NCBI GenBank assembly: GCA_015059735.1 | Contig: SUZX01000009.1 | Span: forward strand, 1 to 64,000 | Origin: Rikenellaceae bacterium | GTDB taxonomy: Bacteria > Bacteroidota > Bacteroidia > Bacteroidales > Rikenellaceae | Length of the DNA stretch: 64,000 bases | Direction of reading: 5' to 3' | In this document: positions 53,497 to 63,779 of the stretch, in pieces | How the letters are laid out: each line of letters begins with the position of its first letter | Numbering within the stretch: position 1 is the stretch's first letter | Notes under the pieces: generated by a model | Database searches by the model: none | Seen by the model: only the letters and a program-made list of their open reading frames with translations | Told to the model about the DNA's origin: nothing | Position numbers and translations under genes: made by a program

Positions 53497-53684
53497 TGTG
53501 GGTTTTTATTTATTCCTCAAAAGTATAAATAAATCCGATATTGAACAACTTTTTGAGCGGAAATAACTTTCAAAACCAACCTGAGGAAGATCCACAATCA
53601 TTTTTTCGCGTCTCATTCTTCGTTTTTTACTTTTCTATGCCTATCTTTGTCGTCGCAAATGCACATTTTAGGTTCTAAAAGATT

Positions 53685-54620
53685 ATGTTGAGCAGAAGAT
53701 TACTCCGTATAAAGGTTCTCAAAGCATTGTTCGCCCACATCAAGTCGGGTGCCGATAATATGATCGCATCGGAAAAGACGTTATTGAGTTCTGTGGACAA
53801 GGCTTATGACCTCTATTTCCAAATGTTGCTACTTCCCGTAGAGGTGGCAGAATATGCCCGAGGTCGCCAAGAGATTGCCAAACAGAAAAAGCTGCCGACA
53901 TTTGAGGATCTCAATCCCAATACCAAATTCGTTGATAATGCACTCATCCGCTTGATCGCTAACAGCGATTCGGTGAACGATCGTATCGCTGTTCGTAAAT
54001 TGGGATGGAAACAACATCCCGATTTAATCCGCACCATTTATGCCCGCCTTTGTGAAAGTGCATATTTCAACGAATATATGGCACGCGAAGAGCGTTCGTT
54101 CGATGATGACAAACGTTTGTTGGAAGCCTTCTTCAACGACATGCAGGAGTGTGACGCATTGGATGAGGTGTTGGAAGAGATCTCGATTCTTTGGAGCGAC
54201 GATCTGCCCTATATCGTAATGATGATTCTGCGCACCTTGTCAAACACTCGCGTTTCGCATACGGATGTAAAGATTGCCGGACAATTCAAGAGCGAGGAGG
54301 ATCCGATATTCATCCGCACACTCTTCGAAAAATCGTTGGTAAACTACAATTCAAACCAAGAGTTCATCGAGAAATTTACGGCCAACTGGGATTTGGAGCG
54401 TATCGTTTTCATGGATAATCTGATTTTGGCTACGGCTGTTACGGAGTTGACCAATTTCCCATCGATTCCGGTAAAAGTGACCCTCGACGAATTCATCGAG
54501 ATCTCTAAATACTATTCGACTCCCGGCAGTAGCACCTTCATCAACGGTGTATTGGACAAGATGGTTGAAACATTGACCGCTGACGGCCGAATCCAAAAAG
54601 CAGGACGCGGTTTGATCTAA
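53685..54620 (+). CDS. nusB: Transcription antitermination protein NusB (extended Bacteroidetes form)
   Basis: C-terminal VFMDNLILATAVTELTNFPSIPVKVTLDEFIEISKYYSTPGSSTFINGVLDKM. Confidence 0.93.
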   Translation: MLSRRLLRIKVLKALFAHIKSGADNMIASEKTLLSSVDKAYDLYFQMLLLPVEVAEYARGRQEIAKQKKLPTFEDLNPNTKFVDNALIRLIANSDSVNDRIAVRKLGWKQHPDLIRTIYARLCESAYFNEYMAREERSFDDDKRLLEAFFNDMQECDALDEVLEEISILWSDDLPYIVMMILRTLSNTRVSHTDVKIAGQFKSEEDPIFIRTLFEKSLVNYNSNQEFIEKFTANWDLERIVFMDNLILATAVTELTNFPSIPVKVTLDEFIEISKYYSTPGSSTFINGVLDKMVETLTADGRIQKAGRGLI

Positions 54621-54633
54621 CCGTAAAACAGCC

Positions 54634-55092
54634 ATGACAAACAGAGTGCTGTTTTCGTTGATTTTCTGCGGGGTATTGACAGTCATGGCCTGCGGGCCAC
54701 AGCCATCCCAAAGATCAGTCGATGAATCGACAGAAATGTCGAAAACGTCGTATGTTTCGCAACGAATCATTAGCTGTACAGCCGAAAAAATTGTTTCGGG
54801 AATTCCCGATACGGTGCGTTTCGGGCACTTACATTCGGGAGAAGTTGCGCTTCTACAACTACGCTTGGCCAATCAAACAACTCAACCAATCGTTATCACT
54901 TCATACAACCGTAGTTGCGGATGCACAACATTGGAATATGATACTCAACCAATTATGCCTAACGAATCCGCTCCTATAACGCTCTATTTCAATTCGCGTG
55001 GCGAGTGGGGATGGCAACTGAAAACACTCGACATTTTTTTGGCGGGTCACTCCAAACCGTTACGCCTCATCATTGAAGCCGATGTCGAATGA
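54634..55092 (+). CDS. DUF1573 domain lipoprotein
   Basis: Lipoprotein signal (VMACGPQ); RFGHLHSGEVALLQLRLANQTTQPIVITSYNRSCGCTTLEYD. Confidence 0.85.
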   Translation: MTNRVLFSLIFCGVLTVMACGPQPSQRSVDESTEMSKTSYVSQRIISCTAEKIVSGIPDTVRFGHLHSGEVALLQLRLANQTTQPIVITSYNRSCGCTTLEYDTQPIMPNESAPITLYFNSRGEWGWQLKTLDIFLAGHSKPLRLIIEADVE

Positions 55093-55095
55093 TCT

Positions 55096-55126
55096 TTTGC
55101 AAATTCCACAATAATTCCTATCTTTG
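55096..55126 (+). promoter_or_regulatory. Promoter TTTG-N19-TATCTTTG upstream of yajC
   Basis: TTTG 55096-55099, 19-nt spacer, TATCTTTG 55119-55126. Confidence 0.7.
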
Positions 55127-55165
55127 TCCAAAATAAACCAAGCAGAACTTAAACAACACAAAATT

Positions 55166-55486
55166 ATGATCAATTTCCTTCAAACGATGACCGAGCCGCC
55201 GCAAGCAGGCTTCATGCAGCAGTCCAGTTTTATCATCATGATCGGCCTTATGGTGTTGGTCATGTGGCTTTTCATGTGGCGTCCCGAGGCTAAACGCCGC
55301 AAGCAGATGCAAGAATTCCGCAACGGGCTGAAAAAAGGGGACAAAATCATCACTGCCGGCGGTATCTACGGCATGGTAAAAGAGGTCAAAGAGACTACGC
55401 TGTTGATCGAGGTGGACGGCAATGTCACTTTGCGCATTGATAAGAACATGGTGGTTGCCGATCCTTCGGGTTTGCAACAGCAATAA
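55166..55486 (+). CDS. yajC: Preprotein translocase subunit YajC
   Basis: IMIGLMVLVMWLFMWRPEAKRRKQMQEFRNGLKKGDKIITAGGIYG. Confidence 0.93.
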   Translation: MINFLQTMTEPPQAGFMQQSSFIIMIGLMVLVMWLFMWRPEAKRRKQMQEFRNGLKKGDKIITAGGIYGMVKEVKETTLLIEVDGNVTLRIDKNMVVADPSGLQQQ

Positions 55487-55513
55487 CCACCCAATATCCT
55501 GAAAGGGATATCG

Positions 55514-55540
55514 AGCCGTTCCGTGAGGAGCGGCTTTTTT
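55514..55540 (+). terminator. Terminator after yajC
   Basis: AGCCGTTCC-GTGA-GGAGCGGCT followed by T run. Confidence 0.8.
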
Positions 55541-55783
55541 CGTGTGTTTTTAGATATATGATTTTCAAAATCTGGCTTTCCATAACAGGATATGATAAAA
55601 CACAAGGCTGAATTTATACGAGGGGGGGGGATAGGATTTACCAAGCTGAAGATCAGCCATTTCGTCATCAAATAGATTGGGGCTACACACAAAGATAAGC
55701 GAATTGAAAAGTTCGGGAGCATCTGTGACATATGAATTATTATTTGTAGATTTGCGCCGTTCTATCTACAAAACACTTATAAT

Positions 55784-56878
55784 ATGAAATCATTAAAAAT
55801 CGGAAACCTATGCGCCTCGCTTCCCATCGTGCAAGGTGGTATGGGTGTGGGTATTTCCCTATCGGGATTGGCTTCGGCAGTAGCCAAAGAAGGTGGCATC
55901 GGAGTCATCTCTTCGGCCGGTCTCGGAGTGATCTATAACGAATATTCAAAAGATTACCGCGAAGCTTCAATATGGGGTCTCAAACAAGAACTTCGTAAGG
56001 CGCGAGAAGCGACCAAAGGAATTATCGGGGTCAATGTCATGGTTGCCATGTCGAATTTTGCTGATATGGTGCGCACAGCTATTGCCGAAAAAGCTGATAT
56101 CATCTTCTCCGGCGCGGGACTTCCGTTGAATCTCCCCTCTTTTCTGACCGAAGGAGCTAAAACCAAGTTAGCTCCAATCGTTTCCTCGGCTCGTGCCGCC
56201 GGATTGTTGTGTCGTAAATGGTGGTCGGAGTATCGTTATACTCCCGATGCCATCGTTGTCGAAGGGCCCAAGGCCGGAGGACACCTCGGATATAAACGCG
56301 AACAAATAGACGACGAACTTTTCTCACTGGAACACATTGTTCCCGAAGTCGTTGCAGAAGTTCGCAACTTTGAAAAAGAACACGATTGTCACATTCCGGT
56401 CATTGCCGGAGGCGGCATTTATACCGGAGAAGACATTTATCGTATCATGGAATTGGGAGCCGATGGCGTGCAGATGGGAACACGCTTTGTTACCACCGAT
56501 GAATGCGATGCTGATCCGGCTTTCAAACAGAGCTACATCGACGCATCGGAACAAGACATCGAAATCATTCAGAGTCCGGTGGGAATGCCCGGAAGAGCCA
56601 TTCACAACTCGTTTCTCGAACGAGTGAAAGAGGGACTTAAACGTCCCAAGAACTGCCCATTCGATTGCATCAAGACATGTGACGTAACGCATAGTCCCTA
56701 CTGCATCATGTTGGCACTCTACAATGCATTCAAGGGCAAGTTGCAAAACGGGTATGCTTTCTGCGGATCAAATGCATGGCGAGCCCAGAAAATACAGTCG
56801 GTCAAAGAGTTGATCTCCTCGCTTTGCGAAGAATACGAAAAATTATCCATCAAAGAGAAATTTTTCGGAGTAAAATAA
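55784..56878 (+). CDS. Nitronate monooxygenase / 2-nitropropane dioxygenase family flavoprotein
   Basis: LPIVQGGMGVGISLSGLASAVAKEGGIGVISSAGLG; IPVIAGGGIYTGEDIYRIMELGADGVQMGTRFVTTDEC. Confidence 0.9.
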   Translation: MKSLKIGNLCASLPIVQGGMGVGISLSGLASAVAKEGGIGVISSAGLGVIYNEYSKDYREASIWGLKQELRKAREATKGIIGVNVMVAMSNFADMVRTAIAEKADIIFSGAGLPLNLPSFLTEGAKTKLAPIVSSARAAGLLCRKWWSEYRYTPDAIVVEGPKAGGHLGYKREQIDDELFSLEHIVPEVVAEVRNFEKEHDCHIPVIAGGGIYTGEDIYRIMELGADGVQMGTRFVTTDECDADPAFKQSYIDASEQDIEIIQSPVGMPGRAIHNSFLERVKEGLKRPKNCPFDCIKTCDVTHSPYCIMLALYNAFKGKLQNGYAFCGSNAWRAQKIQSVKELISSLCEEYEKLSIKEKFFGVK

Positions 56879-56893
56879 CCACAACAATTATTG

Positions 56894-56937
56894 AAACAAA
56901 ACTCCCGAAGTTATTAACGACTTCGGGAGTTTTGTTT
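56894..56937. terminator. Perfect 18-bp-arm terminator after the nitronate monooxygenase gene
   Basis: AAACAAAACTCCCGAAGT…ACTTCGGGAGTTTTGTTT. Confidence 0.85.
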
Positions 56938-56956
56938 GATCATAACCCATGATTCA

Positions 56957-56991
56957 CAACAAAAGGTGGCCATATTGACCACCTTTTGTTG
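56957..56991 (-). terminator. Terminator of tRNA-Gln
   Basis: CAACAAAAGGTGG…CCACCTTTTGTTG directly 3' of the tRNA on the minus strand. Confidence 0.75.
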
Positions 56992-56992
56992 G

Positions 56993-57063
56993 TTGAGCTG
57001 CCGGGACTCGAACCCAGAACGACAGAACCAAAATCTGCTGTGTTACCATTACACCACAGCTCA
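56993..57063 (-). tRNA. tRNA-Gln (anticodon TTG)
   Basis: TGAGCTGTGGTGTAATGGTAACACAGCAGATTTTGGTTCTGTCGTTCTGGGTTCGAGTCCCGGCAGCTCA. Confidence 0.95.
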
Positions 57064-57078
57064 AACAATTGCTCGAAA

Positions 57079-57094
57079 GCGAGTGCAAAGGTAG
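57079..57094 (-). promoter_or_regulatory. tRNA-Gln promoter element CTACCTTTGCACTCGC
   Basis: 16-nt block identical to the one upstream of tRNA-Gly (plus-strand coordinates 140-155). Confidence 0.6.
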
Positions 57095-57261
57095 AAAAAA
57101 AAATGCAAATTCCAATACTTGATGCAAAAATAGCACAAAGTTTATGCTGAATTATTGAATTTTTATTCGAGAAGCCTATTCTTTGCCATTCTGAAGCTCT
57201 TTTTGTTCGAGATATTTCGGAGAAATATTCTTCGCAACACAATGAGAAAATCCCGATCAGT

Positions 57262-57639
57262 TTAATCTTTCAATTTACTCATAAACCGGTCGCGATCAAC
57301 AATATATCGAATATGTACTCCCTCGCCAATCATTCCCTCAAAATCTCGCGCCCCGACATTGAAAGTCAGTTTGCGGCCTTCCATCTCTGTTAATATGGCT
57401 GTTGCCGTAATTTCAGCTCCCAATCCCGATGGCTTGATGTGACTGCAATTCATCTCTGCACCTACGGTTGTCGATCCTTCTGGCAACATGGCCGACACTG
57501 CATTCATGGCAGCATTTTCCATGAGGGCCACCATCGCAGGAGTTGCAAATACAGGCATATCACCTGAACCCATTATTTGGGCAGTATTTTCCATAGAAAC
57601 AATTGTTCTACTTTGTGCCGATAACCCTTTTTTCAACAT
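57262..57639 (-). CDS. Thioesterase (hotdog fold, FlK-like)
   Basis: PVFATPAMVALMENAAMNAVSAMLPEGSTTVGAEMNCSHIKPSGLGAEITATAIL. Confidence 0.85.
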   Translation of the reverse strand: MLKKGLSAQSRTIVSMENTAQIMGSGDMPVFATPAMVALMENAAMNAVSAMLPEGSTTVGAEMNCSHIKPSGLGAEITATAILTEMEGRKLTFNVGARDFEGMIGEGVHIRYIVDRDRFMSKLKD

Positions 57640-57716
57640 AATATCTTCGGTATTGATTTCGTTTCTGTAATAAATAGCTTATCTTTGCTCACAAAGGTAC
57701 GAATTTTTCTTCGATC

Positions 57717-58292
57717 ATGAAAAGGCTGTTGCTGATGTTGGGACTGTTGTTTGCCGCACTTTTCGAAGTGCAGGCGCAAGGTGGTCGTGGATTTTGGCAT
57801 CAGGAATGGGCGATTGAACGTGGAGATTCGATCCCGCTGATTCATATACTTCCGGTCTATGTGTTCAGTCGTCCTGTCGATTTGCGTCGTTATCGACGTC
57901 TGGTACTTGCAGTAAAGAAGGTCTATCCGATCGCCAAGATCGCCAAGAAAAAGATGGCTAACATGGAGGAGGAGTTGTGCCGGTTGCCGACCAAAAAGGC
58001 GCAAAAAGAGTACATCCGAAAAATCTATCATGAAATTAAGGCCGAATACACGCCGGTACTAAAACGCATGACCCGCACGCAGGGACGTGTACTACTGAAA
58101 CTGATCGATCGAGAAACGGAATATACCGCATATGAGGTGCTCAAAGAGTTTCGAGGAGGCTTTGTGGCAGGATTTTGGCAGGGGATCTCGAAGATTTTCG
58201 GACAGGATCTAAAATCACAATACGATAAAACGGGCGAGGATCGTATGATCGAACAAATCGTTATTTATTACGAAGCCGGTTTAATTCGGTAA
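57717..58292 (+). CDS. DUF4294 family exported protein
   Basis: ERGDSIPLIHILPVYVFSRPVDLRRYRRLVLAVKKVYPIAKIAKKKM. Confidence 0.85.
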   Translation: MKRLLLMLGLLFAALFEVQAQGGRGFWHQEWAIERGDSIPLIHILPVYVFSRPVDLRRYRRLVLAVKKVYPIAKIAKKKMANMEEELCRLPTKKAQKEYIRKIYHEIKAEYTPVLKRMTRTQGRVLLKLIDRETEYTAYEVLKEFRGGFVAGFWQGISKIFGQDLKSQYDKTGEDRMIEQIVIYYEAGLIR

Positions 58293-58386
58293 TCTCTTTT
58301 CGTTGTTTTTTGCAAATTAACATATTCCGAGTTTTGAGGAATGGATTTTGCATAACACCTCTTTGCAAAACTAAAACAACATAGCC

Positions 58387-58641
58387 ATGTATTATTTGTG
58401 GTATCTTTTACTGGGTCTGGTAGCCGGATGGATTGCCAACCTGATTGTCAAAGGCGGCAGTGCCGGACTGTTGCTTAATCTGATTATTGGAGTCATTGGC
58501 AGTTTGCTTGGAGGTTGGCTCTTCGGATTGATCGGAATAGTACCCACAGGAACTTTGGGAAGTTTGGTAACCGCCATTATCGGTGCTATCGTGCTTTTGT
58601 GGATTTCATCGCTCATCTCGCGCAAAAAAATCCGCGAGTAA
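58387..58641 (+). CDS. GlsB/YeaQ/YmgE family membrane protein
   Basis: LWYLLLGLVAGWIANLIVKGGSAGLLLNLIIGVIGSLLGGWLFGLIG. Confidence 0.88.
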   Translation: MYYLWYLLLGLVAGWIANLIVKGGSAGLLLNLIIGVIGSLLGGWLFGLIGIVPTGTLGSLVTAIIGAIVLLWISSLISRKKIRE

Positions 58642-58655
58642 GATTGAAGAGGATC

Positions 58656-58700
58656 GGACTCCGGTTGTTTGAAGATAGAACAACCGGAGTCGATCTGCTT
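58656..58700. terminator. Terminator hairpin
   Basis: GACTCCGGTTGTT…AACAACCGGAGTC. Confidence 0.75.
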
Positions 58701-58755
58701 TATTTTGCAAAATGATATATGCGAAAACTGCGTGACGTTCAGAGATTCGATACGA

Positions 58756-59082
58756 TTATTTGCGGAGTTTTTCGTTTTGTCTATGACGTTCCTTATCTCG
58801 AGCTGTTTTCTTGGTAAATGAATCCTCGATAGCTGTTGTGAGATCAACTCCGGTTTGGTTGGCCAAACAAACCAACACCCACAATACGTCAGCCATCTCC
58901 TCAGCTAGATCAGTATGCTCTCCTGCCTTGAACGACTGATCGCCATAGCGTCGAGCCATCACCCGAGCCAACTCTCCCACTTCCTCAGTCAGACAGGCCA
59001 TGTTTGTAAGTTCCGAGAAATAACGTACGCCGTACTCCTTAATCCAAGCATCTACACGCTCTTGCAGTTCTTTGATCTCCAT
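58756..59082 (-). CDS. MazG-like nucleotide pyrophosphohydrolase
   Basis: NMACLTEEVGELARVMARRYGDQSFKAGEHTDLAEEMADVLWVLVCLANQTGVDL. Confidence 0.88.
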   Translation of the reverse strand: MEIKELQERVDAWIKEYGVRYFSELTNMACLTEEVGELARVMARRYGDQSFKAGEHTDLAEEMADVLWVLVCLANQTGVDLTTAIEDSFTKKTARDKERHRQNEKLRK

Positions 59083-59729
59083 TACTTCACATATATTAAA
59101 TTCAAACCATCGCGCAACGGCAAAATAATATTTTCGACTCGTGGGTCTTCGACAATCATCCGATTAAAAACGATAAGTGCCTGTGTATGGCGATCGTTAT
59201 GTGCAATAGGTTGCACTACCTTTCCCGACCACAGAATATTGTCGGCAATAAGCAGTGAGCCGGATCCGACCATAGCCGGAGTTCCAGCATCTCCCATCAA
59301 CATACGATAATAGTCGGGATATTCGCGTTTGTCTCCATCGATGAATACCATATCAAACACTCCGCCTAATTTAGGAGCTATGTCGAGAGCCGAGCCAATA
59401 TGCAACCGAATTTTTGATCCATGGGGAGAACGATCGAAATAGCTTTGTGCCAACTCTTCCAATTCATCATCAATTTCGATGGTGTGAATCTCGGCACCCT
59501 CGTCCAATCCTTCTGCTATCGAAAGAGCCGAATATCCGGTGAAGGTTCCGATTTCCAACACGCGTTGTGGCCGTTGTATGCGCGTTAATATTTTGAGCAA
59601 TTTGCCTTGAATATGCCCCGACAGCATGCGCGGTGCTACGACATGCAAATTGGTTTCACGGTCTAATTCGTGCAACAACACCTCTTCCGGCTCGGTAAAA
59701 TTGTGGATATATTGTTCGAGTGCATCCAT
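59082..59729 (-). CDS. O-methyltransferase family 3
   Basis: RVLEIGTFTGYSALSIAEGLDEGAEIHTIEIDDELEELAQSYFDRS; DMVFIDGDKREYPDYY. Confidence 0.9.
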   Translation of the reverse strand: MDALEQYIHNFTEPEEVLLHELDRETNLHVVAPRMLSGHIQGKLLKILTRIQRPQRVLEIGTFTGYSALSIAEGLDEGAEIHTIEIDDELEELAQSYFDRSPHGSKIRLHIGSALDIAPKLGGVFDMVFIDGDKREYPDYYRMLMGDAGTPAMVGSGSLLIADNILWSGKVVQPIAHNDRHTQALIVFNRMIVEDPRVENIILPLRDGLNLIYVK

Positions 59730-59731
59730 AT

Positions 59732-60946
59732 TTACTTGTAAATCAGTTGTGACATATTGAAAAACACCTCTTCGGCAACTTCGGAAAGCTGCAAGGCTGT
59801 AAGCGTACGTATTTTCGCATAAACCTGCTCCATCGTATCGATTTCGTCATGATTCAGCAGACTCTTTCCGGCACTGAGCATATAACTTTCGTTGCTTTCG
59901 CTGGATATGGCCAATTGGGCTATAAATTGTTTTTTAGCCATAGAGAGTTGGCGTGTTGTCAATGGGATGGTACGCAACCGATGCAACTCCTTTTCGATCA
60001 ACTCCACACAATGCTCTGCGTTGTGATGATCACTACTGAAATAGATTGCCACAATGCCGGTATCGCTATATGGGGTATAGTTAGCTTCGATATTATACGA
60101 TAATCCGTTACGTTCGCGAATGATAACATTGAGCCGCGAGTTAGCGCACGGGCCTCCTAAGATATTGATCAGCAAAGCCAAAGGCAATCTTCGTTCATCA
60201 TCTATACCATAAGCTCGATTGCCGATGATGCAATGGGTTTGATGAGTATGTTTAGTTATAGTACGTTCGAATGGAGTAATTGTGGTCGGAACGATTCGCC
60301 GACTACCATATTTACTTTCGGATTGCAGGCCCAAATAACGCTTTGCTATGTTTTCAGCTGTTTTGGGCGAAAAATTTCCGATTGAGGAGAATACCATTCG
60401 GTCGGTTGTATGAGTACGTGTCGTGAAACGACGAAGGTCATCTCCTTCATAACGCATCAAAGCAGTTTTACGGCCTAAAATATTGTGTCCTAACTCCGAA
60501 TCGGCAAACAGCAAATCCTCAAACGTATCGTATATTAGATCGGCAGGAGAATCTTTATAGGTGTTGATCTCATCGCAAATCACCTCCTTCTCACGCTCCA
60601 ACTCTCGATCAGGAAAAGTCGAATGAAAGGCAATGTCGGTAATCAACTCCACAGCTTTAGCAAAATCTCCGCGTAATGTAGTAGCATGAATGGTAGTATC
60701 TTCTTTGGTGGTAAAGGCATTCAACTCACCACCAAGATTTTCCAACCGGCAGTTTATCTGCCAAGCCCGCCGATGTTCTGTCCCTTTGAAAAAAGCATGC
60801 TCCGCAAAATGAGCCAATCCATATTCATTAGACAGTTCATCACGACTTCCGGCACCAATCACTAATGCGCAATGTGCTACGCTGCCTTTCACTTGACGAT
60901 GGATGCCACGAATACCGTTGGGCAGAATATAGGTATAAAATTCCAT
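59732..60946 (-). CDS. M16 family zinc peptidase
   Basis: GLAHFAEHAFFKGTEHR (HxxEH), NAFTTKEDTTIHATTL. Confidence 0.92.
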   Translation of the reverse strand: MEFYTYILPNGIRGIHRQVKGSVAHCALVIGAGSRDELSNEYGLAHFAEHAFFKGTEHRRAWQINCRLENLGGELNAFTTKEDTTIHATTLRGDFAKAVELITDIAFHSTFPDRELEREKEVICDEINTYKDSPADLIYDTFEDLLFADSELGHNILGRKTALMRYEGDDLRRFTTRTHTTDRMVFSSIGNFSPKTAENIAKRYLGLQSESKYGSRRIVPTTITPFERTITKHTHQTHCIIGNRAYGIDDERRLPLALLINILGGPCANSRLNVIIRERNGLSYNIEANYTPYSDTGIVAIYFSSDHHNAEHCVELIEKELHRLRTIPLTTRQLSMAKKQFIAQLAISSESNESYMLSAGKSLLNHDEIDTMEQVYAKIRTLTALQLSEVAEEVFFNMSQLIYK

Positions 60947-60954
60947 TCGGTTTC

Positions 60955-63741
60955 TCAAATTTTAGATCGTTCACGCAAAAATCGGCCGGTGTAACTTTCG
61001 GCACATTTTTCCAATTCGCGTGGTATCCCTTCAAAGACAATTTTCCCACCACCAGAGCCTGCCTCCGGTCCAAGATCAATCACCCAATCAGCACATTTGA
61101 TGATATCCATATTATGCTCTACGACAACAATAGTATGTCCGCGAGCGATCAGTGCATCGAATGCGGATAGTAAACGTGAGATGTCGTGAAAATGCAGTCC
61201 GGTCGTAGGCTCGTCGAAGATAAACATCACGCCGCCGTCACCATGTTCTTTGGTAAGAAAGGATGCCAATTTCACACGTTGACTTTCGCCTCCCGAAAGC
61301 GTTGATGACGATTGTCCGAGCCGAATATATCCCAATCCGACATCTTGCAAAGGTTTTAACCGTTCAACAATTCGCCGACAAGTTGTATTTTTTTGATCTT
61401 CACCGAAAAATACGATAGCATCATCAACGGTCATTTTTAGCACATCATCGATCGTTTTGTTACGATAGCATACATCGAGAATTTCATCGCGGAAACGGCG
61501 ACCTTTACAAGCATCACATACTAACTCCACGTCTGCCATGAACTGCATCGACACCTTAATCACACCTTCACCCTGACACTCTTCACAACGTCCTCCCGGG
61601 GTATTGAAAGAGAATTGCGAGGCATTCATGCCCGTATGTTTCGCATAGGGTTGATCGGCAAATAACTTTCGTATCTCATCATACGCCTTGATATAGGTTA
61701 CCGGATTCGAGCGCGAAGACTTGCCGATCGGATTTTGATCAACCATCTCCACTGATCGCAACAACTGCACATCGCCCTCCATGCCATCGAAATCCCCCGG
61801 TTTAGATCCGGTATCAGCCAATATTCGACGTAAAGCCGGATAAAGGATTCCTTTGGCGAGCGATGATTTTCCCGAACCGCTCACTCCTGTAATGCAGGTC
61901 ATTACCCCCAATGGAATTTGTACATCAATATTGCGCAGGTTGTTCTCGCGAGCACCTTTTACAACGATTTTATGACTCCAACCACGCACGGCAAAAGGAG
62001 GTGAGATCTTACGTCGTCCCGAAAGATAATCGGCAGTCAGACTATTACATGCTTGCAACAAACCTTCTTGCGAACCGCAATAGATCACTTCCCCTCCTTT
62101 CTCACCGGCTTCGGGACCAATATCCACAATCCAATCTGCCGCCCGAATAACCTCTTCTTCGTGCTCCACAACAATCACCGTATTACCCAAATCGCGCAAT
62201 TGTTTCAATACCCCGACCAGTCGGTTAGTATCGCGAGGATGCAATCCGATCGATGGTTCGTCGAGGATGTAAAGCGAGCCGGTAAGATTGCTACCAAGCG
62301 AAGTAGAAAGATTGATACGTTGGCTTTCTCCACCAGAAAGGGTTGACGAAAGTCGATCGAGGGTCAAATAACCTAAACCCACATCCGACAGATATTGCAA
62401 CCGATTGCGGATCTCTACCAAAATTCGGGAAGCGGTTTTAGCATCATATTCGCCTAACTCCAAATCATTGAAAAACACGATCAATTCATCGATAGGCATG
62501 ACAACCAAGTCGGCAATTGTTTTGCCTCCAATACGGACATACAATGCCTCTTTACGCAATCGCGATCCTCCACATTCGGGGCATAGTGTTTTTCCCGTAT
62601 AACGGGCCTTCATAACCCGAAATTGGATTTTATGTCTCTCCTTTTCGATATAGGCAAAGAAATCGTCTAATCCATGAAAATATTCGTTTCCCCGCCATAA
62701 CAAACGCTTCTCCTCGGCAGTCAACTCATGAAACGGAGTATGTATCGGAAAGTCGAACTTATAGGCGTTAGCAATCAATTCTTCTTTCCAACGACGCATG
62801 GTTTCACCTCGCCAACAGGCTATGGCATCGGTATAGATCGAACGACTCTTGTCGGGAATAACTAGATCTTCGTCAATTCCGATGACTTTGCCATAACCGT
62901 CGCATCGTGGACAAGCCCCCAACGGATTATTGAAACTAAACAAGTGCTCTGTTGGCAGCTCAAATCGAATCCCATCGGCTTCAAACCGCGAAGAGAACTC
63001 TTCACACTCGCCATCAATAATGATCCGACAGATACCATCCCCATAGGAAAAAGCACGTGCCACCGAATCTCGCAGACGGGTTGCCATATCATTATCGTCG
63101 ACAATACGCATACGGTCGATAACGACCGACAATCCTTCGGCCATAGTATCTGAATGAAGCTCGGGAAGCAACTCTTCGATCAGACGCGCTTCATGACCAT
63201 CCCATATGCGCATCAGTCCATCGGAGAGCAATAACGTAAGTTTCTCGATCAGTCCCTGTCCTTCGGCAAGTCGAATGGGAGCAGCAACAACAACCCGCTT
63301 ACCCTTACGCATAAGAATACGGTTAGCGACTTCATCGACATCGTAACAACGTATTTCTCTCCCCGATATAGGCGAAAAAGTATGACCGGCACGAGCAAAC
63401 AATAGCTTGAGATAGTCATAAATCTCGGTAGTTGTACCAACCGTTGATCGAGGATTTCGTGTATTGACTTTTTGTTCGATGGCAATGGCTGGTGCAATTC
63501 CGGTAATCACATCGACATCGGGTTTGCTGATCTTACCCAAAAATTGGCGTGCATAGGCCGACAAGCTCTCCACATAGCGACGTTGTCCCTCGGCAAAGAT
63601 GGTATCGAAGGCCAACGTTGACTTTCCAGATCCGGACAATCCCGTAACAACAACCAATTTGTTATGCGGAATCTCTACCTCGATGTTGCGGAGGTTGTGT
63701 ACTCGGGCACCTTTTATGTATATCGAATGTTCGTGTGACAT
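60955..63741 (-). CDS. uvrA: Excinuclease ABC subunit UvrA
   Basis: [75 protein letters not shown]. Confidence 0.97.
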   Translation of the reverse strand: MSHEHSIYIKGARVHNLRNIEVEIPHNKLVVVTGLSGSGKSTLAFDTIFAEGQRRYVESLSAYARQFLGKISKPDVDVITGIAPAIAIEQKVNTRNPRSTVGTTTEIYDYLKLLFARAGHTFSPISGREIRCYDVDEVANRILMRKGKRVVVAAPIRLAEGQGLIEKLTLLLSDGLMRIWDGHEARLIEELLPELHSDTMAEGLSVVIDRMRIVDDNDMATRLRDSVARAFSYGDGICRIIIDGECEEFSSRFEADGIRFELPTEHLFSFNNPLGACPRCDGYGKVIGIDEDLVIPDKSRSIYTDAIACWRGETMRRWKEELIANAYKFDFPIHTPFHELTAEEKRLLWRGNEYFHGLDDFFAYIEKERHKIQFRVMKARYTGKTLCPECGGSRLRKEALYVRIGGKTIADLVVMPIDELIVFFNDLELGEYDAKTASRILVEIRNRLQYLSDVGLGYLTLDRLSSTLSGGESQRINLSTSLGSNLTGSLYILDEPSIGLHPRDTNRLVGVLKQLRDLGNTVIVVEHEEEVIRAADWIVDIGPEAGEKGGEVIYCGSQEGLLQACNSLTADYLSGRRKISPPFAVRGWSHKIVVKGARENNLRNIDVQIPLGVMTCITGVSGSGKSSLAKGILYPALRRILADTGSKPGDFDGMEGDVQLLRSVEMVDQNPIGKSSRSNPVTYIKAYDEIRKLFADQPYAKHTGMNASQFSFNTPGGRCEECQGEGVIKVSMQFMADVELVCDACKGRRFRDEILDVCYRNKTIDDVLKMTVDDAIVFFGEDQKNTTCRRIVERLKPLQDVGLGYIRLGQSSSTLSGGESQRVKLASFLTKEHGDGGVMFIFDEPTTGLHFHDISRLLSAFDALIARGHTIVVVEHNMDIIKCADWVIDLGPEAGSGGGKIVFEGIPRELEKCAESYTGRFLRERSKI

Positions 63742-63779
63742 GTATTTAACAGGTTAGTCGCGGCAAACTCGTTTATGGT

